DNA of 64,000 nt from Acidobacteriota bacterium (lineage in GTDB: Bacteria > Acidobacteriota > UBA6911), in assembly GCA_012719355.1 (NCBI GenBank), contig JAAYAM010000100.1, forward strand, positions 1-64,000. Reading direction: 5' to 3'. The notes under the pieces are model-generated. The model was not told the DNA's origin. It searched no databases and saw only the letters and a list, made by a program, of their open reading frames with translations. Each line of letters opens with the position of its first letter. The first letter of the stretch is position 1. Below, in pieces: positions 17,627 through 28,257 of the stretch. The position numbers were made by a program, and so were the translations under genes.

Positions 17627-20600
17627 CTAGAAGAAGTATCTTGCGGTGAACATGAACGATCTGCCTAGAGCGTCGGTCTCACCTTCACTCAAGAACAGGA
17701 CGGGATTGGTGGTGTTGTTGACCACCGACAGCGGTACCTGGCTGAAGTTCCTGCGGTTGAACAGGTTGAATACTTCAAACCGGAGCTGGAGGTTCTGGTC
17801 TTCCGAGAAGGTCCTGGTGTTCTTGACAAAGGCCACGTCGGTATTGAAGAACCGCTGGCTCCTCAGGATGTTTCGACCCTGATTCGAGATCACGCCTGAA
17901 TTGGTCGGATCGGCGATGAACTGCGGATTCGGGTCGAATTCTGACGTTCCTGTCCTCGGTACCCCCAGCGGATTGAACGAGGCAAATTGGGTGAATGCAG
18001 CCGGGTTCTGTCCCGGCAGCAGTCCCAGGGCATTCTGGGCATTGTAGACGGTTAACGGGAATCCCGATGCCCACGCGGTGATGCCTGACAATTCCCACCC
18101 GCTGACCAGCCGCGACATAAGCGGACTGTCCCGCATGATGGTGGGAATGATGAACGTGTAGTTGGCTACAAACCTGTGCGGCTGGTCGATGTTCGAACGG
18201 CCGGAATAGGCTCTCGGGTTGAACGGATTCGGAACAGGAATCAGGAAATTGTCACTTTCGCTGATGTTGGAACTGTAAGTGTAGTGTGCGCCGAACTGAA
18301 CACCGTGGCTGAAGCGCTTGATCAGAGAGAATTGTCCCGAGTTGTAGATGGAGTTTGCAATGGGATCCAGCACCATCGTTGAGCCAAAGGCCGGATTGGG
18401 CCGAAATGCGGCTATTCCACCGGTCCCGTCAACAACCGGCTGCAGGTTGAAGGGGGAGAAGAACGCCGGATTCGCCGCCACGGCCGCCGCGGTTACTCCC
18501 GGGTTGGCATCATACTGCAGGTACAGATGCGTTCCCTTCGTCCCGACGTAATAGGCTCTGAAAACGAAGTCACGTCCGAATTCGCGCTCGAGGCCGAGTG
18601 TGTACGTCTGATAGTACGGAGTTCTGAAACGTCCGCTTTCACTTGTCACGATGGCCGTGGCAGGAAGCAGATCGGGATTCCCTCCGGCGGCCAGGAAGTC
18701 GTCGACCGTGATGGGATCCGGCGGCGTCGTCAAGCCCGAAACCGGTCCTATCGCGGTGTTGATGCCCCTCGGGAAGTTCCTGGAGAAAAGAGGAAGCAGT
18801 TGCCATGCAACCTGGTTGTTGTACATCAGGCTGTAGCCGCCGCGGATCGTAGTCTTCTCAAAGAACATGCCGCCGGCATCCGGCGCCCAGGCAAAGCCGA
18901 AACGGGGCCCGAAGTTCTTCTGCGAAGGAAGCACCCCCGAGAAGAACCCTTCGGGGATCTGCATGTACTCATACCGCAGTCCCAGATTGAGGCTGAAGCT
19001 TTTGCTCACCTTCCAGTCGTCGTGTACGAAGACACCCAGTTCAGTAGCATTTGATCTGATGAAATTGTCGCCCGTGTACTGAGTGAAGATCGCATTGGAG
19101 TTGGTCAGGAAATCCTGCAGGGAGGCATATGTCAGGGTTCCGAACGAGTTGAACGGGAAGATGGCGCGCATCCTGTAATGGACTGCGTCGCCGCCGATTT
19201 TGAAACTGTGGCTCCCCATCATCCACGAGACGATGTCCGCGAACTGGTATGACGTGTCCTTCCGGTTCTGCGGGAAATTCGGGTTTCCTACCGAGTTGAA
19301 CCCTCCGATGTTCAATCCGAGCCCGAGGAACGAATCGAATCGGTCCGCAAGTCTGGTGATTCCGAAGCGGAATTCGTTGATCACGCTGGGAGAAAAGATG
19401 TGAACGTCATTCAACTGACCACTGTGATTTTTGAAGTTGCGTGCTATTTCCTGTCCGGGGATGGCCGACGGGAATCCAGGATCTTCGAGACTGTCGTACA
19501 GGTAGCGCAGGTTCAGAGAATTGCTGCTGGAAATTTTGAACTGGAGCCGCTGCAGGAAACGGTCATAATCACGATCGTACCTGATTCCTCCAAGCACGCC
19601 GCGGTTGAATGTCGCCAGCGGAACCGGCGGATCCGTGATCACCACTTCACCGTCTCCAGGCTCGCCTCCGGGAGGAGGAGGTGCAGGGACCGCTATAGGA
19701 ACATTGATAACACCGAGGTTCGTCCCGATATTGGCGAGAGGGAATCTCGATGCAAGCAGATCAAGCGCTCCCGGTGCCAGGTTTCCCTCGATCGCCTGAA
19801 GCTCTGCAAAACCTTCCGGTGTGATCGCTATGGTGCTGGGATTGGCAGTTGCATTGAACCAGTCGCGGTCGAAACTGGAGAAGGAGAAGATCTTGTCTTT
19901 CCATATCGGGAATCCGCCTGAAGCCACTATGCGGTTGTCGACCACGACGGAACGGGCAATCCTGTACGCTTGACCATCGCTGAGTCCCGTGGCCGTAAGA
20001 GCATTGAACTGACGTTTTTCGTCCGTGCTCAAAGCATCCAGGGAATTGCCTGCCCACGTGTACATCAGGGTGCCGTGAAAACCGGTGCTCCCTGTCCGGG
20101 AGATCTGATCCACAAATGAGCCGCCGAACCGTCCTACCTGTGCGGGGTAGTTCCCGTTGATCATCTGGAACGTCTGGATAGCCTCGGGCGGCATACTCTG
20201 CAGATTGGTCCCGCGCACGGGATCCATGTTGTAGGCCCCGTCGATTGTGAAGTAATTGGAGTTTGGCCTTGTTCCATTTACTGCGAACGGAGAGCCGAAA
20301 TCCGTGAACAGCGAGCCCGGAGATCTGCGATCGTAGTTGAGGCTGTTGATGATTCCGGCCTCGGACGATCCGTAGAACGGCCTGTGACTCGGCACAACTC
20401 CGGGATGCAACAGCGCCAGCCCGTAAAGATTCTGGCGGCCCGGCAATTCGAGAACTGTCTTGGTGTTGACCGTTCTGTCGATCTCGCTGTGAGTCTTTTC
20501 AACAAGCGGAGCCTGAGCATTTACCACAACCGTTGCAGAAATCTGGGCTGCCGCCGTGGCGGCTGTGGCGGTGGCCGCCATTCCCGCCATGTCAACCATG

Positions 20601-20890
20601 TCGAGAGCGACTGACTTGCCCGAAGCAACTTCGGCTACCACGCTGTATCTCCCGAGCGGGAGATCTGCGATCCTGTACTTTCCGCTGTCATCTGTGACTG
20701 TCTCCTGTATGGAATCAGTCTCCAGATTCTTTACCGTGATTCTCGCGCCGGGCACAGCCGATCCGTCAGGGCGAAGAACATCGCCTTCAAGGGATCCGGT
20801 TGGAGCACCCCACGCGTTTTGCATCCCTGCTCCGGCAGCGAAAAGACATAATCCGGAAAGCAGAAATACATGTGCCGCAAAACGCCTCAT
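17627..20890 (-). CDS. TonB-dependent receptor with N-terminal carboxypeptidase-regulatory-like domain
   Basis: Signal peptide (MRRFAAHVFLLSGLCLFAAGAG), CarboxypepD_reg-like domain (GSLEGDVLRPDGSAVPGARITVKNLETDSIQETVTDDSGKYRIADLPLGRYSV), plug and long beta-barrel ending in aromatic Phe (MFTARYFF). Confidence 0.9.
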   Translation of the reverse strand: MRRFAAHVFLLSGLCLFAAGAGMQNAWGAPTGSLEGDVLRPDGSAVPGARITVKNLETDSIQETVTDDSGKYRIADLPLGRYSVVAEVASGKSVALDMVDMAGMAATATAATAAAQISATVVVNAQAPLVEKTHSEIDRTVNTKTVLELPGRQNLYGLALLHPGVVPSHRPFYGSSEAGIINSLNYDRRSPGSLFTDFGSPFAVNGTRPNSNYFTIDGAYNMDPVRGTNLQSMPPEAIQTFQMINGNYPAQVGRFGGSFVDQISRTGSTGFHGTLMYTWAGNSLDALSTDEKRQFNALTATGLSDGQAYRIARSVVVDNRIVASGGFPIWKDKIFSFSSFDRDWFNATANPSTIAITPEGFAELQAIEGNLAPGALDLLASRFPLANIGTNLGVINVPIAVPAPPPPGGEPGDGEVVITDPPVPLATFNRGVLGGIRYDRDYDRFLQRLQFKISSSNSLNLRYLYDSLEDPGFPSAIPGQEIARNFKNHSGQLNDVHIFSPSVINEFRFGITRLADRFDSFLGLGLNIGGFNSVGNPNFPQNRKDTSYQFADIVSWMMGSHSFKIGGDAVHYRMRAIFPFNSFGTLTYASLQDFLTNSNAIFTQYTGDNFIRSNATELGVFVHDDWKVSKSFSLNLGLRYEYMQIPEGFFSGVLPSQKNFGPRFGFAWAPDAGGMFFEKTTIRGGYSLMYNNQVAWQLLPLFSRNFPRGINTAIGPVSGLTTPPDPITVDDFLAAGGNPDLLPATAIVTSESGRFRTPYYQTYTLGLEREFGRDFVFRAYYVGTKGTHLYLQYDANPGVTAAAVAANPAFFSPFNLQPVVDGTGGIAAFRPNPAFGSTMVLDPIANSIYNSGQFSLIKRFSHGVQFGAHYTYSSNISESDNFLIPVPNPFNPRAYSGRSNIDQPHRFVANYTFIIPTIMRDSPLMSRLVSGWELSGITAWASGFPLTVYNAQNALGLLPGQNPAAFTQFASFNPLGVPRTGTSEFDPNPQFIADPTNSGVISNQGRNILRSQRFFNTDVAFVKNTRTFSEDQNLQLRFEVFNLFNRRNFSQVPLSVVNNTTNPVLFLSEGETDALGRSFMFTARYFF

Positions 20891-21147
20891 GATGTACAAA
20901 TTCCTCCTTTGTCCAGTAAGTGAAGTGTTACATCGTTCAGCCACATTCATTTTTTCTGGAGGGGGATTCTGCAGAACGCCGAAAGGCATCCTGCCCGTAC
21001 TACTCACCACTTGAGGGGGCCCGGGGGAATACTCCCGGTCAGGTGCACGCTGTATCGCAATCCGGATGCCAGAGTGAGGGCGACGAAGTTACTCACATTC
21101 GTTCATACACTTACGCACAGGCGTTCTTGGGAAGCTCTCAAAACCTG

Positions 21148-21184
21148 GTTCAAAATATTGAACGCATCCAAGAGATTGGATGCG
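21148..21184 (-). terminator. Rho-independent terminator of the act-cox operon
   Basis: Minus strand: CGCATCCAA-TCTC-TTGGATGCG (perfect 9-bp stem, 4-nt loop) followed by TTCAATATTTT, just downstream of coxD. Confidence 0.75.
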
Positions 21185-21238
21185 GCAAGCGTGGCCGGTC
21201 TTGACGATCGGTTCGCGCGAATGCGGGCTTACGGTTCT

Positions 21239-21532
21239 CTAACGAAACTGACCCCAGGAGCGCGTGGCATAGTCGGCAAAAGTAAGGACCAGCATAATCA
21301 TGATCCATGCAAGCGATATGAGGAGCACGAGCCAGACGAGACTTCTGCTTTCGCGCAGGTGCATGAAGTACACTGCAACCAGTCCGGCTTTGACAAGCGC
21401 AATGACCAGTGCGACCGTCACATTGAATGGTCCGAGATTGACTTCAGCTACGAGCGCCGTGAGTGCTGCCAGCACTATGAGCGCGAAGAAGACGCGGTAA
21501 TACACAGTTCGGCTAACAGCCTGCTCACTCAT
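21239..21532 (-). CDS. coxD: Cytochrome c oxidase subunit IV (prokaryotic COX4-like)
   Basis: Three TM segments, [23 protein letters not shown]. Overlaps coxC by 4 nt. Confidence 0.85.
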   Translation of the reverse strand: MSEQAVSRTVYYRVFFALIVLAALTALVAEVNLGPFNVTVALVIALVKAGLVAVYFMHLRESRSLVWLVLLISLAWIMIMLVLTFADYATRSWGQFR

Positions 21533-22179
21533 TGATGCCTGTCCACCAGGTAAAGGAGAGGATAGAGAAAGATCCAGACTATATCGACAAAGTGCCAGTA
21601 CAACCCGATGATTTCGACGTGTGCCGGAAACTCCGGCCGTATGAGGCCTCGCCAGGCCCGGATCAGAAGAAAACTCATCAGACCGAGGCCGACAATCATA
21701 TGGAGCGCGTGCAGCCCCGTCATTGCAAAGTAGAGGCACATGAACAGCAATGCGGCTCTCGCATATTCCGGCTCGAGCCTGAAACCGGGCCCCGGGAAGA
21801 GGCCCTCCTTGTAGTGATGGTAGTATTCAAAGCCTTTCAGCAGAAGAAAGGTAAGGCCAAGCACTATCGTGAGGACGAGGAACAGTATCAGTTTGCGCTG
21901 CCTGCCGAGGGTCGCGGCGTCGAGGCCGAGCACCACCGTAAGGCTGCTGGTGAGAAGTACGAAAGTGTTGATAGTTCCTATGGCAAAACTCGTATGCCCG
22001 CTGGCTTCCGCCCATGCCTCAGGATACATGATCCGGTAGACCGTGTATGCGAGAAACAATCCACCGAAGAACATGATCTCGGTCGCTAAAAACACCCACA
22101 TCCCTAGGGTGTCGGCGTCTTTTTGCTGTTCCAGGCTCTGAAACTGTTCTGCAACGATAGAGGTTTCAGGACCGTCCAT
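21529..22179 (-). CDS. coxC: Cytochrome c oxidase subunit III
   Basis: [60 protein letters not shown]. Confidence 0.95.
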   Translation of the reverse strand: MDGPETSIVAEQFQSLEQQKDADTLGMWVFLATEIMFFGGLFLAYTVYRIMYPEAWAEASGHTSFAIGTINTFVLLTSSLTVVLGLDAATLGRQRKLILFLVLTIVLGLTFLLLKGFEYYHHYKEGLFPGPGFRLEPEYARAALLFMCLYFAMTGLHALHMIVGLGLMSFLLIRAWRGLIRPEFPAHVEIIGLYWHFVDIVWIFLYPLLYLVDRHQ

Positions 22180-23794
22180 CCTGCGCCTCCATGTCATGAT
22201 AGTTGTATGCACCCCACGTCACTTCAGGCACCTCGTGGAAATTGTGTTTCGGAGGCGGGGACGGAGTGAGCCATTCGAGACCTGTTGCACCCCACGGATT
22301 CGGTCCGGCCTCTTTGCCGTAACGCAGCGACCACAGCAGGTAGATAAGCGGCAGAATATATCCTACTCCGAGTATAGTCGCTCCCGCCGTTGACAACACG
22401 TTGAGGAACTGGAATTCGGGTGCATAGGTGGCATAACGGCGGTTCATTCCCAAATACCCGAGTAGAAACTGCGGAAAGAAAGTGAGATTGAAGCCGATGA
22501 ACCCGACTGTTGCCGCGAGCCGGCCCCACATGTCGGGGAAGAGTTTCCCCGAGATCTTGGGCCACCAGTAATGAATGCTCCCCAGATAGCCGAGAGCAGT
22601 CCCTCCTACCATGATGTAGTGAAAGTGCGCGACGATGAAGTAGGTATCATGCACATGAACATTGACGGCGAGGGTCGCAACGAATAGTCCCGTCAGGCCG
22701 CCGATGGTGAACAGCCCGATGAATCCCAGCGCATAGAGCATTGGGGTGTGGTAGGAAATTGAGCCTTTGTGCAGTGTGGCAGTCCAGTTGAAGACTTTGA
22801 TTGCTGATGGCACTGCCACCGCGAAGCTGAGGACCGAGAAAACCAGCCCCCCGTACATCGACATGCCGGCGACAAACATGTGATGAGCCCAGACGAGAAA
22901 CCCGAAGGTCGCGATCGCGAGGCTGGAGAAGGCCACAAAGCCGTAGCCGAAGATCCTCTTTCTCGAGAAGCAGGCTATTGCTTCGCTCACCCACCCCATT
23001 GCGGGCAGAATCATAATGTAGACTGCCGGGTGCGAGTAGAACCAGAAGAGATGCTGAAACAGGACCGGATCCCCTCCGAGGTTCGGATCGAAAATCCCGA
23101 CCTGGAAGGCCCGCTCGAACGCGATCAACAATAGCGTGATGGCCAGAACCGGCGTTGCGAGGATCAGTATCACTGACGTCGCATATATGGACCACAAGAA
23201 AAGAGGGAGCCTCAGCCACGTCAACCCGGGTGCGCGCATCGTGTGAATCGTTACGATGAAATTCAGTGCGGTCAGGATCGACGAGAAACCTGCTATGAAG
23301 ATGCCCGCGGCCATCCAGTAGACATGGGTCTTGGAGAAATTGCTGCTGAATGGGATGTAGAAAGTCCAGCCGGTGTCGACGCCTCCGAGCGCTGCTGAAA
23401 CGATCGCCAGGCCACCACCGGCCATGAACAGATACCAGCTGAGCAGATTGAGTTTGGGAAACGCCAGGTCTCGTGCCCCTACCATCAGAGGAATGGCAAA
23501 ATTGCCCAAAACATTTGGGATTGACGGGATCAGGAAGAACCAAACCATGATGATCCCGTGCATCGTGAAGAGCCTGTTGTAGGTCTCCGGCTTGAAGAGA
23601 GCGCCTTCGGGCGAAATGAGGTGGAGCCGCATCAGAAGCGCGAAAATCCCGGCGATGAAGAAGAAGCCGGTCACGCTGATCATGTAGAGGATTCCGATCC
23701 GTTTGTGATCCGTCGTCAGGAGCCACGATCTGAGGCTGTGCTCCACTTTCAGGTAATCGGGCTCGGTTCCCGCCCGGGTCGCTGTATCATCCAT
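22166..23794 (-). CDS. coxA: Cytochrome c oxidase subunit I
   Basis: [47 protein letters not shown]. Confidence 0.97.
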   Translation of the reverse strand: MDDTATRAGTEPDYLKVEHSLRSWLLTTDHKRIGILYMISVTGFFFIAGIFALLMRLHLISPEGALFKPETYNRLFTMHGIIMVWFFLIPSIPNVLGNFAIPLMVGARDLAFPKLNLLSWYLFMAGGGLAIVSAALGGVDTGWTFYIPFSSNFSKTHVYWMAAGIFIAGFSSILTALNFIVTIHTMRAPGLTWLRLPLFLWSIYATSVILILATPVLAITLLLIAFERAFQVGIFDPNLGGDPVLFQHLFWFYSHPAVYIMILPAMGWVSEAIACFSRKRIFGYGFVAFSSLAIATFGFLVWAHHMFVAGMSMYGGLVFSVLSFAVAVPSAIKVFNWTATLHKGSISYHTPMLYALGFIGLFTIGGLTGLFVATLAVNVHVHDTYFIVAHFHYIMVGGTALGYLGSIHYWWPKISGKLFPDMWGRLAATVGFIGFNLTFFPQFLLGYLGMNRRYATYAPEFQFLNVLSTAGATILGVGYILPLIYLLWSLRYGKEAGPNPWGATGLEWLTPSPPPKHNFHEVPEVTWGAYNYHDMEAQDGRS

Positions 23795-23803
23795 TGGGAC
23801 TAA

Positions 23804-24736
23804 TCACCGTTTCAGAGATTTGATGTATTCGATCAGTTCATTGAGTTGCTCATCGCTGATCTGCCCACGGTATGTGGGCATAGTGCTCTGGTATCCGTGC
23901 ACGATTCTGTCGGCGGGGTTCAGGATCGACTCACGCAGATAACTCTCGTCGGCGACAATCGATCCTCCCCCTTTGAGAGAGGTCTTCCGCTGATAGACGT
24001 TGTGAAGGGAAGGGCCAAGCGGCGTGTCGGTCGAAGAGTGACAGCTGTCGCAGCCGAGTCTGGCAAAGACTTCTTTCCCGCTGCTTTTCATTGGCTGCGT
24101 GGCGCGCTGCGCCTCGATCCACTGCTGGAAATCTTCCTGGCGCATTACCTCGATCGTGCCTATCATCCGGGAATGCTCGGTACCGCAATACTCGGCACAG
24201 AAAAGATGATATCTTCCGGGTTTCGTAGCCTGAAACCACTGGCTCGTATACCTGCCGGGCAAAACGTCCTGTTTGATGCGGAAGGCCGGTACGTAGAAAC
24301 TGTGGATGACATCCTGGGATGTCATGAGCAGGCGTACAGGATAACCTGCGGGAATATGCAGCTGATTGATTTCACGCGGACCTTCAAGATGCTGCAGCTT
24401 CCACATCCACTGCTTGCCGACGACATAGATATCGATGGTGCCCTTTGGTGGAGAAGAGCGTTCGTAGTAAATGACACCACCCCACGCGAAGATGCCCATG
24501 AAGATGAGGAAGGGTATTACGGCCCAGAACAACTCAAGTGGCACAAATCCCTCGATGTGCGCACCCCTCTGATCGATACGCCGGCGGCGGTAGCGGATCG
24601 AATACACCGTGATGAGTGTGAATATCAGCAGGGCGACAGATCCCGTTACCAGGATCAATGCAAGGTAGAGCCAGTCCACCTTTGGTGCAATTGTCGATGC
24701 CTGATCAGGAAAAAGCCAGGTAATCCATTCCGGCAT
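23804..24736 (-). CDS. coxB: Cytochrome c oxidase subunit II with fused cytochrome c domain
   Basis: CuA motif CAEYCGTEHSRM and C-terminal CDSCH haem motif. Start at ATG 24736. Confidence 0.95.
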   Translation of the reverse strand: MPEWITWLFPDQASTIAPKVDWLYLALILVTGSVALLIFTLITVYSIRYRRRRIDQRGAHIEGFVPLELFWAVIPFLIFMGIFAWGGVIYYERSSPPKGTIDIYVVGKQWMWKLQHLEGPREINQLHIPAGYPVRLLMTSQDVIHSFYVPAFRIKQDVLPGRYTSQWFQATKPGRYHLFCAEYCGTEHSRMIGTIEVMRQEDFQQWIEAQRATQPMKSSGKEVFARLGCDSCHSSTDTPLGPSLHNVYQRKTSLKGGGSIVADESYLRESILNPADRIVHGYQSTMPTYRGQISDEQLNELIEYIKSLKR

Positions 24737-24785
24737 CGCTTTCCTTATTCTTCGGGGGAACTTGATATCGTGGGAGGGAAGAACT

Positions 24786-25592
24786 TCAGGCTGTCTGTGG
24801 CGGCGCAGAGTTGCGTCCCGCTCGCCGGTGCAGGACAAGCCAGAGCAGTCCCAGCAACAGAACCGTTACAACTCCGGCGACTTGAACTACACGCGTCACG
24901 ACAAGGCTATACTTGCCCGTGAGCGCGTCATAATAATAGCAGAACAAAAGAAGCTTATTGACGGGCGAGCCGATCTTCTCTTCCGAAGCCTCTGCGAGCC
25001 CGAGCCGGAGATCGAGTGGGGAATACGAAATCCCGTAGAAATAGCGGGAGATTCTGCCGCGGGGAGTCGCGATCACGATCCCGCTCACATGTCCATACTG
25101 CTTTGACTGGGGATCGTAGGAATAGCGGAAACCCGTCGCATCAGCAACTGCCCTGATGTTGGGTTCTTCGCCCGTGAGAAAGATCCATCCTTTTTCAGCG
25201 GAAGGTCCACATTTCCTTACATATTCGATCTTTTTCTCGCGGGCCGCATCGGGTCCGTCACGCGGATCTATGCTTATGTTTACTACGAAGTAGTCCTTTC
25301 CCATTTCCCCCGGGACGCCGCTGAGCCCGCGCGCCATCCCGTCGAGGATCATTTTGCATAGCATGGGACACGTATAGTAAGCGAACGAGATAATCACCGG
25401 CTTGTCGCCGAAATATTGCCCCAACCGGACCTGCTTTCCGGCTTCGTCGCGGAACTGGACATCGAGCGGCAGCTGCGCATTGAGCTTCTGGTCAAAGCCG
25501 ACATTGCTCAAGGGTTGCGGAAGTTCCTGTGACAGGGAGGGAAGGCACGAAATTGCAGAGAATAGCAGCACGAGGAGCAGTTCATTTGCCAT
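24786..25592 (-). CDS. SCO1/SenC family copper chaperone/thioredoxin-like protein
   Basis: ISFAYYTCPMLCKMILDGM; start MANELLLVLLFSAISCLPS; C-terminal TM. Confidence 0.88.
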   Translation of the reverse strand: MANELLLVLLFSAISCLPSLSQELPQPLSNVGFDQKLNAQLPLDVQFRDEAGKQVRLGQYFGDKPVIISFAYYTCPMLCKMILDGMARGLSGVPGEMGKDYFVVNISIDPRDGPDAAREKKIEYVRKCGPSAEKGWIFLTGEEPNIRAVADATGFRYSYDPQSKQYGHVSGIVIATPRGRISRYFYGISYSPLDLRLGLAEASEEKIGSPVNKLLLFCYYYDALTGKYSLVVTRVVQVAGVVTVLLLGLLWLVLHRRAGRNSAPPQTA

Positions 25593-26004
25593 TGCCCTGA
25601 GCCGGTTGGGTGCCCTGAAGGCCCTCGCGTGCCGCATTTTCCATAGCGCGTTCAATAGGAATTCTGACCAGCCCTCTGTCCTTGTCAATCCACCCATAGC
25701 TGTCGAGCTGTTTCTGTTCTGCTTCCCGGAACTCTCTGAGGTCCCGCGGTCCCTGGACCTCGATTCTTGGGGTTGGGGGAAGTTGGTCTTGTCCCGCCTG
25801 AAACTGCGGGGGAGGGGGTGTTGCGTCGCTAAACCATACCATATTCTTGTAGAGCACCCCAGAGGCAACCGCTCCCAGGATCATGATCAGCGCGACCAGG
25901 CCGAGTCCGTAGATCAGGATACGGGAAACATTGGCGTCACGCACCTCGTATCCTTTCTCTTTCGATTCGTGCAGCCTGTCAGGCTGTGACTCTCGATTCA
26001 CCAT
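25582..26004 (-). CDS. Small single-TM protein of the act/cox operon (unknown function)
   Basis: One TM (ILIYGLGLVALIMILGAVASGVL) and a C-terminal YGWIDKDRGLVRIPIERAMENAAREG motif. Translationally overlaps the SCO gene. Confidence 0.7.
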   Translation of the reverse strand: MVNRESQPDRLHESKEKGYEVRDANVSRILIYGLGLVALIMILGAVASGVLYKNMVWFSDATPPPPQFQAGQDQLPPTPRIEVQGPRDLREFREAEQKQLDSYGWIDKDRGLVRIPIERAMENAAREGLQGTQPAQGNGK

Positions 26005-27163
26005 CGACCGGCTCTCTCAGCAACGGATCGTAGACGGGAACCAGCGGCCGCCTTGTCAGCTGGTGGAGGAAAACCGCCAGCCATATGCCCGCCAATCCGG
26101 CCGGAACAACTATGTCCAGCCAGTGTACAAAGAAGCCCTGGTGATGTACAGGTCCCACGATCCAGAGCAGTTCCGACCACCGCATGAGTAGCAGCCAGAG
26201 CGCGACGCCTGCCAGCATCAGCGGCCTGTGTTTGACTGAGCGTTGGAGGAGGAAGAAGAACGGCACGAAGAAATGAAAGATGATCAGGAACCAGGCAAAC
26301 GCTCCCCATCCGGCGTGGAAACGGCGTATGAACCAGGACGTTTCCTCCGGGATGTTGCCGGCCCACACAATGAGGTATTCGGTGAAGGCGATGTAGGCCC
26401 ACAGCATTATGAGCGTGAGAAGGATGTTGCCCAGGTCTCTGAGTCGCTTCCTGTTTATCAGTGGGGCAATGGGGTCTATGGAAGAGAGCAGCATGGCAAC
26501 CGCGATCGCAAAAGCGGCCGCGCTGACCGCATGCCCCGTGATGAGACGAAACCCGAAGGTTGTGGAGAAATAGTGCGGTTCCAGCGACATTACCCAGTCG
26601 ACGGCTGCGAACGTGATCGCAAGACAGTAGAGGAGAAGCCCAGGACCACTGAAGAACCGCAGTCTCTCCAGCACAAAGGGATCGTCGCTCGCGTCCTGTC
26701 TGGCCGACCACTTCGTAAGGCTCAATGCCACAAGAATCCAGATGAGGAAATAGACAAGCTGACGAACTAAAAAGAAAGGAGTATTGAGATAGAACTGCTT
26801 GACTTGCAGTAATGGGTCCGCAGCGACTGTCTGAGGATTGGTCCATGCATAAAGATGCGACAGACCGAATAAAAGTGGAATCGTGAAGACGGCAATCAAC
26901 GGCAGGGTTCGGGCTGCGGACTCGAAAATGCGACGCGTGATCAGGCCCCAGTAGCCACTTGTCAGGTGGTGGAGCATTAACAGTCCGGCCGACCCGAGCG
27001 CCGTCCCAAGCAGGAGGGTATACCCTATGAGGTAAGATCTGAAGAACTGTGAGGGTTGGAAAAGAGCCGCCACTATGCCGGAAGCAACTGCCGCGAGCCC
27101 TGCAGCCAATGCCACAAGCCGAATCCTCCTGATCCGCGGCTCGACGCTTTCAATTCCGCTCAT
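25979..27163 (-). CDS. actF: Alternative complex III membrane subunit ActF
   Basis: About 10 TM integral membrane protein in act operon order. Start MSGIESVEPRIRRIRLVALAAGLA overlaps the actE stop. Confidence 0.82.
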   Translation of the reverse strand: MSGIESVEPRIRRIRLVALAAGLAAVASGIVAALFQPSQFFRSYLIGYTLLLGTALGSAGLLMLHHLTSGYWGLITRRIFESAARTLPLIAVFTIPLLFGLSHLYAWTNPQTVAADPLLQVKQFYLNTPFFLVRQLVYFLIWILVALSLTKWSARQDASDDPFVLERLRFFSGPGLLLYCLAITFAAVDWVMSLEPHYFSTTFGFRLITGHAVSAAAFAIAVAMLLSSIDPIAPLINRKRLRDLGNILLTLIMLWAYIAFTEYLIVWAGNIPEETSWFIRRFHAGWGAFAWFLIIFHFFVPFFFLLQRSVKHRPLMLAGVALWLLLMRWSELLWIVGPVHHQGFFVHWLDIVVPAGLAGIWLAVFLHQLTRRPLVPVYDPLLREPVDGESRVTA

Positions 27164-27711
27164 TGCTCTTTCCTCAGGTTTTCGAGTTCGTCCGGCGGAA
27201 CTGCCGAAAGGGGTGCAGCCTGACTGAACTGCAGAACCCTTATATAGCCGCTGATGGCCCAGCGATCTGAAACGCTGGTTCGATTCCCATAAGGCCACAT
27301 CCGCCCGATTCCGTGAGTGATGACTTCGAAATAGTGACTGTCCGGCACGGACTTCAATCTCTCGAGGTGAAAGGAAGGAGGTCGAGAGAATCCTCTCTGG
27401 ACGACCATGCCTTCTCCGTTTCCCAGGCGCCCATGGCATGGGCTGCAGAATATGTCGAAGCGCTCGCGTCCCTGCTGCAACAGTTCGATGGTCAGCGGAA
27501 ATGGAATGCCGCCGCCGCTGTCGCGCTTTGCGGTGGCCACCGTGCCGATTGTAAGAGGCCGCGCGGAGCGCTCGTCACTGAAGAAATCACTTCTTGCCAG
27601 CGTGCGATAGCTCGGTTGAACCGACATGTCATAGCTGCAACCGCACAGTGTCATGATCCCCGCGAATGCCACCACCAGGACTACGATTGAATGCCCGGAC
27701 CGTCGGCACAT
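27160..27711 (-). CDS. actE: Alternative complex III monohaem cytochrome c subunit ActE
   Basis: Lipoprotein-like signal (MTLCGCSYDMS); haem motif CSPCHGRLGNGEGMV. Confidence 0.85.
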   Translation of the reverse strand: MCRRSGHSIVVLVVAFAGIMTLCGCSYDMSVQPSYRTLARSDFFSDERSARPLTIGTVATAKRDSGGGIPFPLTIELLQQGRERFDIFCSPCHGRLGNGEGMVVQRGFSRPPSFHLERLKSVPDSHYFEVITHGIGRMWPYGNRTSVSDRWAISGYIRVLQFSQAAPLSAVPPDELENLRKEQ

Positions 27712-27723
27712 CTCTTCTCCTCG

Positions 27724-28257
27724 TCACTTCTCGAGTTCGATTACTCCCATGGGATTCAGTCCCATCAGAAAGTCTCTGGTCCTGTCCGGGTCGAACAGCG
27801 GATCGTCCGCTTCTATGCAGAGATAAAACCTGTCGTTCGAGGCGTGCTTGGCGAATGACGCGCTATTGAACACCGGGTGATAGGGCATGGGCAGACGGTT
27901 GATTATCAGCAGTGCCAGAAACCCGATTGTCCCCGCTGAAAGCACCGTCAGCTCGAATGAAATAGGAATGTAGGCCGGCCAGCTGTTCAACGGCCGACCG
28001 CCGACGTTGATTGGATAATAGACGACCGAAATGTAGTACAGCAGCAGAAAACCTCCGACGGCACCGGCAATCCCCATGATCAGAAACACGAAAGGTATTT
28101 TGGTGCGCGCCAATCCCAATGCCTCGTCCAATCCTTCGATGGCAAAGGGTGAATAGGCATCCATTTTCCTGTACCCTTCGCGGTAGGCTGCGCCGGCTGC
28201 ATCCGCCAGCAGACGCGGATCATCGAATTCCGCCATGAAACCGTAACGCTCTCTCAT
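27724..28257 (-). CDS. actD: Alternative complex III subunit ActD (DUF3341)
   Basis: MRERYGFMAEFDDPRLLADAAGAAYREGYRKMDAYSPFAIEGLDEALG; two TM. The upstream part of the ORF-track entry (to 29511) is an out-of-frame shadow of actC. Confidence 0.88.
   Translation of the reverse strand: MRERYGFMAEFDDPRLLADAAGAAYREGYRKMDAYSPFAIEGLDEALGLARTKIPFVFLIMGIAGAVGGFLLLYYISVVYYPINVGGRPLNSWPAYIPISFELTVLSAGTIGFLALLIINRLPMPYHPVFNSASFAKHASNDRFYLCIEADDPLFDPDRTRDFLMGLNPMGVIELEK

Noticed and set aside
22647-23726. 359-aa minus-strand ORF
   Set aside because: Alternative frame inside coxA; Arg/His/Pro-rich shadow composition.
27277-27288. tRNA T-loop-like GGTTCGATTCCC
   Set aside because: Lies inside actE coding sequence; no cloverleaf arms around it.
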